A stretch of 64,000 nucleotides of DNA from Baekduia alba (GTDB lineage: Bacteria; Actinomycetota; Thermoleophilia; Solirubrobacterales; Solirubrobacteraceae): contig NZ_CP114013.1 of the NCBI RefSeq assembly GCF_028416635.1, positions 3,286,001 through 3,350,000 of the forward strand, read 5' to 3'. Below the pieces are notes generated by a model, which did no database searches, was not told the DNA's origin, and saw only the letters and a list, made by a program, of their open reading frames with translations. This document shows, piece by piece, positions 33,878 to 43,812 of the stretch. Positions within the stretch are counted from its first letter, which is position 1, and each line of letters starts with the position of its first letter. The translations under genes were made by a program, and so were the position numbers.

Positions 33878-34902
33878 AGCGCCTCATCGGAAGGTTGCTG
33901 ATCGCCGTCCTCGCGCTGGGGGCCCTGGTGGCCGCGGGGTGCGGCGGGAGCGACAACGACAACACGACGTCGAGCGGCGCCGCCGCGGCCGGCACGTCGA
34001 CGAGCAAGGCCGCGCAGGACGTCGACCTCACGCAGGGCAGCGGGCTGACCATCGCGATGGTCACCCACAGCGACGAGGGCTCGTTCTGGTCGGTCGTCAA
34101 GAAGGGCGCCGAGCAGGCCGCCAAGGACGAGGGCGTCAAGCTCATCTGGTCGCCGTCCAACAACGACCCGCAGAAGCAGGCGCAGCTGATCGACGCCGCG
34201 ATCTCGCAGAAGGTCGACGGTCTCGCCGTCTCGGTCCCCAACGCGGACGCGATCAAGGGGTCGCTCGCCAAGGCCAAGGCCGCGGGCATCCCGATCGTCA
34301 CGCTCAACTCGGGCGCCGAGGACTTCAAGGCGCTCGGCGCGATCACGCACGTCGGCCAGACCGAGGAGATCGCGGGCAAGGCCGCGGGCGCCAAGCTCAA
34401 GGAGGCCGGGGCCAAGAAGGTGCTCTGCGTCATCCACGAGCAGAACAACATCGGGCTCCAGCAGCGCTGCCAGGGCGTCAAGGAGGGCTTCGGCGGCGAC
34501 GTGACCAACCTGCAGGTCAAGGGCACGGCGGACATCGCCACGACCCAGACCGAGATCAAGTCCAAGCTGCAGGCCGACAAGTCCTACGACGCGGTGATGA
34601 CCCTCAACCCGGACATCGCCAGCGCCGCCAAGACCGCCATCAAGGGCGCGAGCTCGAGCGCGAAGCTCGCCACCTTCGACCTCAGCGGCCAGCTGATCAA
34701 GGACATCCAGGCCGGCAGCGTGCTGTTCGCGGTCGACCAGCAGCAGTACCTGCAGGGCTACCTGCCGGTCGTGTTCCTCAAGTTGTACAAGACGAACGCC
34801 AACACGGTCGGCGGCGGGCTGCCGGTCCTGACCGGCCCGGGCTTCGTCGACAAGAGCAACGCGGCGACGGTGGCGAAGCTCGCCCAGGACGGGACGCGCT
34901 GA
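33874..34902 (+). CDS. Sugar/inositol ABC transporter binding lipoprotein
   Basis: The 342-residue protein has a lipoprotein signal (LLIAVLALGALVAAGCGGSD) and a type I periplasmic sugar-binding domain (IAMVTHSDEGSFWSVVKKGA, VDGLAVSVPNADAIKG). The family serves ribose, xylose, inositol and similar cargo. Location inside the iol operon makes myo-inositol the likely ligand, like the IbpA system. It overlaps IolE and the permease gene (TGATG). Confidence 0.9.
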   Translation: MKRLIGRLLIAVLALGALVAAGCGGSDNDNTTSSGAAAAGTSTSKAAQDVDLTQGSGLTIAMVTHSDEGSFWSVVKKGAEQAAKDEGVKLIWSPSNNDPQKQAQLIDAAISQKVDGLAVSVPNADAIKGSLAKAKAAGIPIVTLNSGAEDFKALGAITHVGQTEEIAGKAAGAKLKEAGAKKVLCVIHEQNNIGLQQRCQGVKEGFGGDVTNLQVKGTADIATTQTEIKSKLQADKSYDAVMTLNPDIASAAKTAIKGASSSAKLATFDLSGQLIKDIQAGSVLFAVDQQQYLQGYLPVVFLKLYKTNANTVGGGLPVLTGPGFVDKSNAATVAKLAQDGTR

Positions 34903-35981
34903 TGGCAGGTCCGACACCCGTGGGGGCCGCGCCTGGTGGCGCGGCCCCGGCCCCGGTCCCGATCGCCGATGAGCGGCTGACGAAGATCAGCACCACGGCC
35001 CGCATCCTGCGCCGCCCGGAGTTGGGCGCGCTGCTCGCGGCACTGGTCGTCGGCATCTTCTTCACCACCCAGAACTCCCTGTTCGCCAAGCTCGACGGCA
35101 TCGCGAACTGGACCGACGTCGGCTCGACGATCGGGATCCCGGCCGTCGTCGTCGCGCTGCTGATGATCGGCGGCGAGTTCGACCTGTCGTCGGGCGTCAT
35201 CACCGGCTCGGCCGGCCTGATGATGGGGATCCTGGCCGTCGAGGTCGGGATGAACATCTGGTTGGCCATCGTCCTGACGCTGATCGCGGCGGCCGGCGTG
35301 GGGTTCGTCAACGGCTACATGGTCATCAAGACCAAGCTGCCGAGCTTCATCGTCACGCTCGCGACGTTCTTCATCCTGGAGGGCGTCAACCTCGGCGTGA
35401 CCAAGGCCATCACCAACCAGGTGTCGGTCGACGGCATCGACACCGCCCCCGGCTACAGCTCCGCCAACAAGATCTTCGGCGGCAGCTTCTGGCATCCGCA
35501 CGACTACCGCGTGACCGTGCTGTGGTGGATCGCGATCACCGCGATCGCGACGTGGGTGCTGACGCGCACGCGCGTCGGCAACTGGATCTACGGGGTCGGC
35601 GGCGACGCCAACGCGGCACGCAACGTCGGCGTCCCGGTCGCGCGCGTCAAGATCGGCCTGTTCATGACCACCTCGGTGGTCTGCGCGCTCACCGGGATCA
35701 TGATCGCGCTGCGCCTGGCCTCGATGCAGGCCGGCCAGGGCGTCGGCGACGAGTTCACCTTCATCATCTCCGCGGTCGTCGGCGGGTGCGTGCTGACCGG
35801 CGGCTTCGGGTCGGCGATCGGCGCCTCGCTCGGCGCGCTGATCGTCGGCATGGCCTTCATCGGCATCCAGTTCTCCAACTGGAACACCGACTGGCGGTTC
35901 CTCTTCCTCGGGGTGATCCTCCTGGTCGCGGTGCTGGTCAACAACTACATCCGCAAGCGTGCCGAAGGGATCCGGGGATGA
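34902..35981 (+). CDS. Sugar/inositol ABC transporter permease
   Basis: The 359-residue RbsC/IatP-type permease has about ten hydrophobic helices after a Pro/Ala-rich N-terminus. [19 protein letters not shown] and [20 protein letters not shown] are the conserved segments of carbohydrate-uptake-2 permeases. Start ATG overlaps the lipoprotein stop by one base, and the stop overlaps the ATPase start. It forms the membrane pore of the inositol importer (inference from context). Confidence 0.9.
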   Translation: MAGPTPVGAAPGGAAPAPVPIADERLTKISTTARILRRPELGALLAALVVGIFFTTQNSLFAKLDGIANWTDVGSTIGIPAVVVALLMIGGEFDLSSGVITGSAGLMMGILAVEVGMNIWLAIVLTLIAAAGVGFVNGYMVIKTKLPSFIVTLATFFILEGVNLGVTKAITNQVSVDGIDTAPGYSSANKIFGGSFWHPHDYRVTVLWWIAITAIATWVLTRTRVGNWIYGVGGDANAARNVGVPVARVKIGLFMTTSVVCALTGIMIALRLASMQAGQGVGDEFTFIISAVVGGCVLTGGFGSAIGASLGALIVGMAFIGIQFSNWNTDWRFLFLGVILLVAVLVNNYIRKRAEGIRG

Positions 35982-36793
35982 GCGGCGACACGTTGTTGGA
36001 GGTCCGAGACGTCAGCAAGTACTTCGGGAACGTCAACGCCCTGAAGGACGTCAGCGCGTCGGTGGCCGAAGGCCAGGTCACGTGCGTGCTCGGCGACAAC
36101 GGCGCGGGCAAGTCCACGTTCATCAAGATCCTGTCGGGCGTGCACCGCCACGACGAGGGCGAGCTGCTCGTCGGCGGCGTCCCGACGTCGTTCAGCTCGC
36201 CGCGCGCGGCCAAGGACGCGGGCATCGCGACGGTCTTCCAGGACCTCGCGACAGTGCCGCTGATGTCGATCTGGCGCAACTTCTTCCTGGGGTCGGAGCC
36301 GACCGTCGGCAAGGGGCCGTTCCGGCGCATCGACGTCCGCAGGGCGCAGGACACGATGGTCGCCGAGATGAAGAAGATGGGGATCGACGTGCGCGATCCC
36401 GACCAGCCCGTCGGCACGCTGTCGGGCGGTGAGCGCCAAGCGGTGGCGATCGCCCGCGCGGTGTACTTCGGCGCGAAGGTGCTGATCCTCGACGAGCCGA
36501 CGTCCGCGCTGGGCGTCAAGCAGTCGGGCGTGGTGCTGCGCTACATCGCCCAGGCGCGCGACCGCGGCATCGGCGTCATCTTCATCACGCACAACCCGCA
36601 CCACGCGTTCCCGGTGGCCGACAAGTTCGTAGTGCTCAACCGCGGCCGGCTGATGGGCACGTGGGACCGTGGCGAGATCACGCGCGAGGAGATCATCAAG
36701 ATGATGTCCGGCGGCGCGGAGCTCGACGCGCTGGAGCACGAGCTGCGGCGCGTGCTCGAGGAGCCGCCGTCCGGCCCCGAGGCGATGGCGTGA
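35978..36793 (+). CDS. Sugar/inositol ABC transporter ATP-binding protein
   Basis: The 271-residue ATPase has one nucleotide-binding domain: Walker [10 protein letters not shown], signature [15 protein letters not shown], Walker [13 protein letters not shown] and the H-loop FITHNPHHA. Many sugar importers of this class have two fused domains (~500 residues); here there is a single one, so it probably works as a homodimer. It overlaps the permease (ATGA) and the next dehydrogenase (GTGA). Confidence 0.92.
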   Translation: MSGDTLLEVRDVSKYFGNVNALKDVSASVAEGQVTCVLGDNGAGKSTFIKILSGVHRHDEGELLVGGVPTSFSSPRAAKDAGIATVFQDLATVPLMSIWRNFFLGSEPTVGKGPFRRIDVRRAQDTMVAEMKKMGIDVRDPDQPVGTLSGGERQAVAIARAVYFGAKVLILDEPTSALGVKQSGVVLRYIAQARDRGIGVIFITHNPHHAFPVADKFVVLNRGRLMGTWDRGEITREEIIKMMSGGAELDALEHELRRVLEEPPSGPEAMA

Positions 36794-38091
36794 GCGCGGA
36801 CGACCTCGCCCCGGGGGCTCGGCTTCCGGACGGGAGCTCGCCAGAGGCTTCTCCCCGCGGCGGTGGGCGAACCGGGCTCAGCGGGGGTGCGGCGCGCCGG
36901 CGCATCGGCATCGGGGTCATCGGCTTCGGCTGGCTGGGTCACGCGCACAGCCGGTCGATGCAGCGCATTCGCACGCTCATGCCCGACCGCGCGTTCGACC
37001 CCGTGCTCGTCGCGTGCGCCGACCCGGTCGAGGCCCAGCGGGACGAGGCCCTGGGCTCGTTCGACTTCGCGCGCGCGTCGGCGGACTGGCGCGCGGTGAT
37101 CGACGACCCCGAGGTCGACGTGGTGTACGTCGCCGCGCCCAACATGTTGCACTTGGAGCTGGTCGAGGCGGCGGCGAGCGCCGGCAAGGCCGTGTTCTGC
37201 GAGAAGCCGGTGGGCGGCACGCCCGAGCAGGTCGCGCGCGCCGCCGCGGCCGCGCGGCGCGCCGGCGTCCTCAGCGGCGTGGGCTACAACTACCGCTGGG
37301 CGCCGCTGGTCCGCTACGCCCGCGAGCTGATCGCCGGCGGCGAGCTGGGCGACATCACCAACTACCGCGGCCGCTTCTTCTCCATGTACGGCAGCGACCC
37401 CATGGGGGTGCTCTCGTGGCGCTTCCTGCAGGACCAGGGCGGCTACGGCGTGACCAGCGACCTGCTCAGCCACGCGGTGGACCTGGCCCACCTCCTCCTC
37501 GGGCCGATCACGCGGGTCGTCGGGACGACCGCGACGTTCATCGAGCAGCGGCCTCTCCCGAACCCGTCCCCACCCACCCGGACCTCCCACTACGGCCGCG
37601 GCGAGCCCGGCGACCCGACCGGCGCGGTCACCAACGAGGACTACGCGGGCATGCTGTGCGAGTTCGCCTCCGGCGCCCGCGGGACGTTCGAGGCCAGCCG
37701 CGCGATCATCGGCCCGGAGAGCCAGATGGCGTTCGACGCCTACGGCACGCAGGGCGCGGTCGGCTGGTCGCTGGAGCAGCTCAACGAGCTGCGGCTCTAC
37801 CGCGCCACCGACGACCGCGGCTCCGGCTACACGACGGTCCTGGGCGGCGATCGCTTCCCCTACCACGGCGCGTTCGTGCCCGGCGCGGGCAACCCCATTG
37901 GGTACGAGGACCTCGTGGTCGTCGAGGACTACGAGTTCCTGAGCGCGTACGTCGAGGAGCGGCCGTTCGCGGTCGGCTTCGAGGAGGCGCTGCAGTGGGC
38001 GCGCGTCCAGGCCGCGCTGCTGCGCTCGGCGCGGTCGGACTCGTGGGAGGACGTCGTGGCGCTCCCCGAAGAGCAGCTGGTGGTGGCGTGA
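36790..38091 (+). CDS. Gfo/Idh/MocA-family oxidoreductase
   Basis: The 433-residue protein has an N-terminal ~36-residue Pro/Gly/Arg-rich leader, then a Rossmann domain ([19 protein letters not shown]). The EKPV motif (VFCEKPVGG) marks this NAD-dependent sugar/inositol dehydrogenase family, and [15 protein letters not shown] opens the C-terminal domain. It is distinct from the neighbouring IolG and may act on scyllo-inositol, an inosose or another stereoisomer (inference). GTG 36790 overlaps the ATPase stop; the true start could be later, after the leader. Confidence 0.85.
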   Translation: MSADDLAPGARLPDGSSPEASPRGGGRTGLSGGAARRRIGIGVIGFGWLGHAHSRSMQRIRTLMPDRAFDPVLVACADPVEAQRDEALGSFDFARASADWRAVIDDPEVDVVYVAAPNMLHLELVEAAASAGKAVFCEKPVGGTPEQVARAAAAARRAGVLSGVGYNYRWAPLVRYARELIAGGELGDITNYRGRFFSMYGSDPMGVLSWRFLQDQGGYGVTSDLLSHAVDLAHLLLGPITRVVGTTATFIEQRPLPNPSPPTRTSHYGRGEPGDPTGAVTNEDYAGMLCEFASGARGTFEASRAIIGPESQMAFDAYGTQGAVGWSLEQLNELRLYRATDDRGSGYTTVLGGDRFPYHGAFVPGAGNPIGYEDLVVVEDYEFLSAYVEERPFAVGFEEALQWARVQAALLRSARSDSWEDVVALPEEQLVVA

Positions 38092-39122
38092 TGGCGACGG
38101 TCGCGGCGGTCACGCCCCTGCGCGTCGGCGTCATCGGCGTCGGCCGGATCGGCCGGATGCACGCCGAGCTCCTGGCCCGCCAGGTGCCGGGCGCGGCGGT
38201 CGGCGCGGTCTACGACGCGGCCGGCGCGCTGGCCCGCGACGTCGGCGACGCCCTGGCGGTCCCGGTCGCCGACAGCGTCGACGAGCTGCTCGCCAGCCCG
38301 GAGGTCGACGCGGTCGCGATCTGCTCCTCGACCGACACCCACGCCGACCTGCTGGTCGCCGCGGCCGACGCCGGCAAGGCGATCTTCTGCGAGAAGCCCG
38401 TGTCGCTGGACCTCGCCGAGGTCGATCGCGCGCTCGCGGCGGTCGACGCGGCGGGCGTCCCGTTCCAGATCGGCTTCAACCGGCGCTTCGACCCGGCCCA
38501 CCAGGCGGTGGCCGAGGCGGTCGCGACCGGCGCGATCGGCGCCGTGCAGCTCGTGCGCATCACGAGCCGCGACCCCGCCCCGCCGCCGTTGTCCTACATC
38601 AAGGTCTCGGGCGGGATCTTCCTGGACATGACGATCCACGACTTCGACATGGCCCGCTACGTGACGGGCAGCGAGGTCGTGGAGGTCTACGCGAGCGGCG
38701 CCGTCCGGGTCGACCCCGCGATCGGCGAGGCGGGCGACCTCGACACCGCCGCGATCACGCTGACCCACGCCAACGGCGCGCTGAGCATGATCGACAACTC
38801 GCGCCAGGCGGTCTACGGCTACGACCAGCGCGTCGAGGCCTTCGGCGCGGCCGGCATGGCGCGCTCGGACAATCCGTCGGCGCACACGGCGACGATCGCG
38901 ACGGTCGACGGGACCAGCGGCGCCACGCTGCCGTACTTCTTCCTCGAGCGCTACGTCCCGAGCTACCTGCGCGAGTGGGAGGCGTTCGTCGGCGCGCTGG
39001 CCGCCGGCACCGCGCCGCCGGTGACGACCGCCGACGCCCGCGCCCCGCTGGCGATCGGCCTCGCCGCCTGGCGCTCGGTGCGCGAGCGCCGGCCGGTGGC
39101 GATCGAGGAGGTCGAGGGCTGA
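38091..39122 (+). CDS. iolG: myo-Inositol 2-dehydrogenase
   Basis: The 343-residue NAD-dependent dehydrogenase is the first catabolic step, myo-inositol to 2-keto-myo-inositol. The Rossmann motif is LRVGVIGVGRIGRMHAELLA and the catalytic Lys lies in IFCEKPVSLDL. GFNRRFDPAH and FLDMTIHDFDMARY supply the Asp/His pair. These are the classical IolG motifs. The ATG overlaps the previous gene's stop. It is followed by the SDR gene with one intervening base. Confidence 0.9.
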   Translation: MATVAAVTPLRVGVIGVGRIGRMHAELLARQVPGAAVGAVYDAAGALARDVGDALAVPVADSVDELLASPEVDAVAICSSTDTHADLLVAAADAGKAIFCEKPVSLDLAEVDRALAAVDAAGVPFQIGFNRRFDPAHQAVAEAVATGAIGAVQLVRITSRDPAPPPLSYIKVSGGIFLDMTIHDFDMARYVTGSEVVEVYASGAVRVDPAIGEAGDLDTAAITLTHANGALSMIDNSRQAVYGYDQRVEAFGAAGMARSDNPSAHTATIATVDGTSGATLPYFFLERYVPSYLREWEAFVGALAAGTAPPVTTADARAPLAIGLAAWRSVRERRPVAIEEVEG

Positions 39123-39123
39123 C

Positions 39124-40065
39124 GTGCGCCGCGTCTGGGTCACCGGCGCCAGCGGCTTCGTCGGCTCGAACATCGCCTACGTTCTGGCCGCGCGCCATGG
39201 CGTCGAGGTCATCGCGCCGACGCACGCCGACGTCGACCTCACCGACGGCGCGCTCGTCGCCCGCTCGGCGGCCGCGACCCGGCCCGACGCGATCGTGCAC
39301 GCCGCGATCCTCAACGACTTCCTGGAGCTGACGGCGCGCCGGCGCGACGCGTGGGAGGCGTTCGTGGGCGCCACGCGCAACGTCGTGGACGCCGCCAACG
39401 CGGCCGACGTCCCGGTCGTCCTGATCTCCACCGACTGGGTCTTCGACGGAACCAGCCCACCCGCCCCGGCGGCCGAGGACGAGCCGCCCAACCCGATCAA
39501 CATGTACGGGTTCCTCAAGGCGGCGTCCGAGCTGGTGGTGTCGCAGCGCGCGCGGCGCGGCGTGATCGCGCGCGTGGCCGGCGTGCAGGGCGTGCACCGC
39601 GCGCGGGTGGGTGGGGGCCGGGTCGCCCGGGTCCAGGATGCCGGCTTCGGCTACCTCGTGGCCTCGATGGTCGAGGCGCTGCGCGCCGGCCGGCCGTTCA
39701 CGGTGTGGGACGGGCCCGGGCTGAACGCGCTCGCGACGCCGACGCTGGCGACCGACGCCGGCGAGCTGATCTGGCGCGCGCTGGAGCGCGAGGTCACGGG
39801 CGTCCTGCACTGCGTCGGCGGCGAGCACGCCGATCGCGTCGCGCTCGCCCGCCGCGCGGTCAAGGCCTATGACCTCGATCCCGACCTGCTGCTGACCGGC
39901 CCGCCGCCGGACGGCGCGATCCCGCCCGGCATCGCCATCCCGCGCGACACCCGGCTGGACGCGACCCGCACCGCCGCGCTGCTGGACGCCGACCTCCCCG
40001 ACCTCGACATGACGCTCGCGCGCCTCGGCGCCGAGCTCGACACCGCATGGAGCACGACCGCATGA
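39124..40065 (+). CDS. RmlD-like SDR-family oxidoreductase
   Basis: The 313-residue extended SDR has the NAD(P) motif VWVTGASGFVGSNIAYVLA and the catalytic YxxxK in NMYGFLKAASELVV, preceded by the active-site Ser/Thr in LISTDWVFDG. It resembles dTDP-4-dehydrorhamnose reductases, but no nucleotide-sugar genes are nearby. In the iol operon it may reduce or epimerise an inositol-derived ketone (inference). GTG 39124 start; the stop overlaps iolC (ATGA). Confidence 0.82.
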   Translation: MRRVWVTGASGFVGSNIAYVLAARHGVEVIAPTHADVDLTDGALVARSAAATRPDAIVHAAILNDFLELTARRRDAWEAFVGATRNVVDAANAADVPVVLISTDWVFDGTSPPAPAAEDEPPNPINMYGFLKAASELVVSQRARRGVIARVAGVQGVHRARVGGGRVARVQDAGFGYLVASMVEALRAGRPFTVWDGPGLNALATPTLATDAGELIWRALEREVTGVLHCVGGEHADRVALARRAVKAYDLDPDLLLTGPPPDGAIPPGIAIPRDTRLDATRTAALLDADLPDLDMTLARLGAELDTAWSTTA

Positions 40066-41024
40066 CCCCTCCCCGACCGTTCGACCTCATCACCATGGGC
40101 CGCGTCAGCGTGGACCTCTACCCCGAGCAGCTGGACACGGCGCTCGAAGACGTGACGACGTTCGCGAAGTCGCTCGGCGGCAGCGCGACGAACGTCGCCG
40201 TCGCCGCCGCGCGCCTCGGCGCCCGCGCCGCCGTCATCACGAAGGTCGGCGACGACCCGTTCGGCCCCTACATCCGCCGCGCGCTGGGCGCCTTCGACGT
40301 CGACGCGCGCTGGGTCGGGACCGACCCGACGCTGCGCACGCCGATCGTCTTCTGCGAGGTCCATCCGCCCGACGACTTCCCGCTGCTCTTCTACCGCGAG
40401 CCGACGGCGCCCGACATGATGGTGTCGGTCGACGAGCTCGACCTCGACGCGATCCGCGCCGCGCGCGTGTTCTGGACGACCGGCACGGGCCTCAGCGCGG
40501 AGCCGTCGCGCGCCGCGACGCTGGCGGCCCTCGCGGCCCGCGACGGCGGCGGCATCACCGTCCACGACCTCGACCACCGGCCGATGTTCTGGACCGACGA
40601 GCAGGACGCCACCCGCTACGCCGGCGAGGCGCTGCGCCACGCCACGGTCGCGGTCGGCAACCGCGACGAGGTCTTCGTCGCGACCGGCACGCGCGACCCG
40701 CGGGCGGCGTCGGCCGCGCTGCTGGAGCTCGGCGTCGAGATCGCGATCGTCAAGCAGGGCCCGGCCGGCGTGCTCGCACGGACCAAGGACAAGGTCGTCG
40801 AAGTCCCGCCGGTCACGCACCTCGGCGTCGTCAACGGCCTCGGCGCGGGCGACGCGTTCGGCGGCGCGCTCGTCCACGGCCTGCTCGCCGGCTGGCCGCT
40901 GGAGCGCACGCTGCGCCTCGCCAACGCGGCGGGCGCCTACGTCGCCTCCAAGCTCGCGTGCGCCGACGAGATGCCGCGCCTCGCCGACCTCGAGCCGCTG
41001 GTCGCGGCAGGAGCTGCCGCATGA
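40062..41024 (+). CDS. iolC: 5-dehydro-2-deoxygluconokinase
   Basis: The 320-residue PfkB-family kinase has LGGSATNVAVAAARLGAR at the substrate site and the catalytic NGLGAGDAFGGALVHG motif near the C-terminus. In the inositol pathway it phosphorylates 5-dehydro-2-deoxy-D-gluconate. Start ATG 40062 overlaps the SDR stop and has GGAG 9 nt upstream. An in-frame ATG 15 nt earlier is less likely. It lacks the C-terminal aldolase domain seen in some fused IolC proteins, so the aldolase (IolJ) must be elsewhere. Confidence 0.9.
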   Translation: MTPPRPFDLITMGRVSVDLYPEQLDTALEDVTTFAKSLGGSATNVAVAAARLGARAAVITKVGDDPFGPYIRRALGAFDVDARWVGTDPTLRTPIVFCEVHPPDDFPLLFYREPTAPDMMVSVDELDLDAIRAARVFWTTGTGLSAEPSRAATLAALAARDGGGITVHDLDHRPMFWTDEQDATRYAGEALRHATVAVGNRDEVFVATGTRDPRAASAALLELGVEIAIVKQGPAGVLARTKDKVVEVPPVTHLGVVNGLGAGDAFGGALVHGLLAGWPLERTLRLANAAGAYVASKLACADEMPRLADLEPLVAAGAAA

Positions 41025-42970
41025 CTCCCCTAGAGGGCTCGCGCATGATCCGCGCCACCGTCGCCCAGGCGCTGGTGCGCTTCCTCGCCGTCCAGGAGGT
41101 CGAGCGCGACGGGCAGCGCACGCCGTTCTTCGCCGGCTGCCTCGGGATCTTCGGCCACGGCAACCTCGCCGGGATCGGGCAAGCCCTTCAACAACACGCC
41201 GACCTCCTGTCCTACGTGCCGGCGCGCAACGAGCAGGCGATGGTGCACGTCGCCACCGCCTACGCGCGCCAGCGCAACCGCCTCGGCGCGTGGGCCTGCA
41301 CGTCCTCCGTCGGGCCCGGGGCCACCAACATGGTCACCGGCGCGGCGCTGGCGACCGTGAACCGGCTGCCGGTCCTGCTGCTGCCCGGCGACACGTTCGC
41401 CACGCGCGCGCCGCATCCCGTGCTCCAGCAGCTCGAGGCGCCGCACGACGGCAACCTGTCGGTCAACGACGCGTTCCGGCCGGTCTCGCGCTACTTCGAG
41501 CGCATCGAGCGGCCCGAGCAGCTCGTCGGCGCGGCGCTCGCCGCGATGCGCGTTCTGACCGACCCGGCCGAGACCGGCGCGGTGACGCTGGCCCTGCCCG
41601 AGGACGTGCAGACCGAGGTCGTCGAGGTGCCCGAGGCGTTCCTGGAGCCGCGGGTGTGGACGCTGTTCCGGCGCCCGCCGGCGCCCGAGGCCCTGGCCCG
41701 CGCCGCGGCCCGGATCGTCGCCGCGAAGCGGCCGCTGGTCGTCGCCGGCGGCGGCACGATCTACAGCGAGGCGACCGCCGCGCTGCGCGCGCTGGTCGAC
41801 GCGACCGGCATCCCGGTCTCCGAGACGCAGGCGGGGCGCGGCGCGCTGATCTCCGACCATCCGCTGTCGCTCGGCGCGGTCGGCGCGACGGGCACGGCGG
41901 CCGCCAACCGGCTGGCGCGCGACGCCGACCTCGTCATCGGCGTCGGGACGCGCTGGAGCGACTTCACCACCGCGTCGAAGTCGGCCTTCCAGGACCCCGG
42001 CGTGGAGTTCGTCAACATCAACGTGGCGGCGCTGGACGCCGTCAAGCACAGCGGGCTGGCGGTCGAGGCCGACGCGCGCGAGGCGCTCACGGCGCTGACC
42101 GCGGCGCTGCAAGGCCACCAGGTCGATCCCGACTGGCGCGCCCGCGCGGCCCGCGAGTCCGCGGCGTGGGCGCAGGAGGTCGCGCGCGTCATCGCCCCCG
42201 CGGCCGACGGCGCGCCCACCACGCAGGCCTCGGTCGTCGCCGCGGTCAACGACGCGGCGGGCGAGCGCGGGGTCGTCGTGTGCGCCGCCGGCTCGCTGCC
42301 CGGCGACCTGCACAAGCTCTGGCGCGCCCGGGATCCGGACGGCAAGGGCTACCACGTCGAGTACGGCTTCTCGTGCATGGGCTACGAGATCCCGGGCGGC
42401 ATGGGGATCAAGCTCGCCGCCCCGGACCGCGAGGTGTACGTGATGGTCGGCGACGGCTCCTACCTGATGCTGCCGGGCGACCTCGCGACCGCGGTCGCCG
42501 AGCGCATCCCCATCGTCATCGTGTTGGTCGACAACCACGGCTACGCGTCGATCGGCGCGCTGTCGCGGTCGGTCGGCTCGCACGGCTTCGGGACCCACTA
42601 CCGCGCACGGGCCAACGGCGCGCTCCCCGTCGACAACGACGCCGGCGACGCGCTCGCCGTCGCGGCGCTGCCGGGCACGGACCCCGCCCACCCCGACCTC
42701 GCCGCCAACGCCGAGTCGCTGGGCGCCACGGTGATCCGCTGCGCCGGCGTCGCGGAGGTCCGCGCCGCGCTGGCCGCCGCGCGCGACGTCCGCGACGGCC
42801 CGGTCGTCGTCCACGTCGAGGTCGACCGCTACGCGGGCGTCCCGAGCTACGAGGGCTGGTGGGACGTCCCGGTCGCCGCGGTGTCCGACAGCGCCGCCGT
42901 GCAGTCGGCACGCGCGGAATACGAGACGGCGCGCGAAGCGCAGCGCGCGCACGTGGAGACGGGCCGATGA
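41021..42970 (+). CDS. iolD: 3D-(3,5/4)-trihydroxycyclohexane-1,2-dione hydrolase
   Basis: The 649-residue ThDP-dependent enzyme opens the cyclic diketone to 5-deoxy-glucuronate. The pyrophosphate-type domains include the catalytic Glu region PARNEQAMVHVATAYARQ, SSVGPGATNMVTGAAL and the ThDP/Mg motif VMVGDGSYLMLPGDLATAV. The YGFSCMGYEIPGGMGIKLA segment is characteristic of IolD. Start ATG 41021 has AGGAG 7 nt upstream and overlaps iolC (ATGA). Length fits the family. Confidence 0.93.
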   Translation: MTPLEGSRMIRATVAQALVRFLAVQEVERDGQRTPFFAGCLGIFGHGNLAGIGQALQQHADLLSYVPARNEQAMVHVATAYARQRNRLGAWACTSSVGPGATNMVTGAALATVNRLPVLLLPGDTFATRAPHPVLQQLEAPHDGNLSVNDAFRPVSRYFERIERPEQLVGAALAAMRVLTDPAETGAVTLALPEDVQTEVVEVPEAFLEPRVWTLFRRPPAPEALARAAARIVAAKRPLVVAGGGTIYSEATAALRALVDATGIPVSETQAGRGALISDHPLSLGAVGATGTAAANRLARDADLVIGVGTRWSDFTTASKSAFQDPGVEFVNINVAALDAVKHSGLAVEADAREALTALTAALQGHQVDPDWRARAARESAAWAQEVARVIAPAADGAPTTQASVVAAVNDAAGERGVVVCAAGSLPGDLHKLWRARDPDGKGYHVEYGFSCMGYEIPGGMGIKLAAPDREVYVMVGDGSYLMLPGDLATAVAERIPIVIVLVDNHGYASIGALSRSVGSHGFGTHYRARANGALPVDNDAGDALAVAALPGTDPAHPDLAANAESLGATVIRCAGVAEVRAALAAARDVRDGPVVVHVEVDRYAGVPSYEGWWDVPVAAVSDSAAVQSARAEYETAREAQRAHVETGR

Positions 42971-43782
42971 GCGAGCTGCTCCTCCACCCCGCGGCGCGGC
43001 CCGCGGCCGACGGCACCTTTCTCACGGTCACGCCGGCGTCGGCGGGCTGGCGGCACGTCGGCTTCGAGGCCATCACCTTGGTCGAGGGCGTCGAGGCGCG
43101 GCGCGACACCGGCGACCGCGAGGTCTGCGTCGTCGTCGTCGAGGGGACGGTCGACGTCGCCTCCTCTCGCGGGGACTTCGCGCGCGTCGGCACGCGCGAG
43201 ACGCCGTTCGACGGGCGCCCGGACGCGGTCTACCTGCCGGCCGACACGACGTTCACGGTCACCGGCACCGGCGAGGTCGGCCTCTGCTTCGCGCCCGCCA
43301 GCGGCCAGAGCGCGGCGCCGGCGCGGCTGCTACCGGGCGGTGCGATCGACGCCGAGACCCGCGGCCACGGTCACCTCGAGCGCACGGTCCACCCGATCCT
43401 GATGGACGGCAACCCGGCCGACGCGCTGCTGGTCTGCGAGGTCATCACGCCGCCCGGGCACTGGTCCAGCTACCCGCCGCACAAGCACGACGTCGACGAC
43501 CCGCCGACCCAGACGTTCCTCGAAGAGACCTACTACCACCGCGTCGCGCCGGCCCGCGGCTTCGGCCTGCAGCGCGTGTACACCGACGACCGGACCCTCG
43601 ACGAGACGATCGCCTTCGGCGACCGCGACTGCGTCCTGGTCCCGCGCGGTTACCACACGGTCTCCGCCCCGCCCGGCTATGCGGTCTACTACCTGAACGT
43701 GATGGCCGGGCCCGTCCGCCGATGGGCGGTCGCCAACGATCCCGACCACGAATGGACGCTGGATCCCACCAGCGCCGCCTGA
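42967..43782 (+). CDS. iolB: 5-deoxy-glucuronate isomerase
   Basis: The 271-residue bicupin protein isomerises 5-deoxy-glucuronate to 5-dehydro-2-deoxygluconate. It carries metal-binding His residues in SYPPHKHDVDDP and the Glu-rich FLEETYYHRV, and YHTVSAPPGYAVYYLNVMAG near the C-terminus. It is slightly shorter than typical, with family length 270-300. It overlaps iolD by 4 nt and is 30 bp before mmsA. Confidence 0.93.
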   Translation: MSELLLHPAARPAADGTFLTVTPASAGWRHVGFEAITLVEGVEARRDTGDREVCVVVVEGTVDVASSRGDFARVGTRETPFDGRPDAVYLPADTTFTVTGTGEVGLCFAPASGQSAAPARLLPGGAIDAETRGHGHLERTVHPILMDGNPADALLVCEVITPPGHWSSYPPHKHDVDDPPTQTFLEETYYHRVAPARGFGLQRVYTDDRTLDETIAFGDRDCVLVPRGYHTVSAPPGYAVYYLNVMAGPVRRWAVANDPDHEWTLDPTSAA

Positions 43783-43812
43783 CACGACCCGACACCTGGA
43801 GCCCCACGAATC

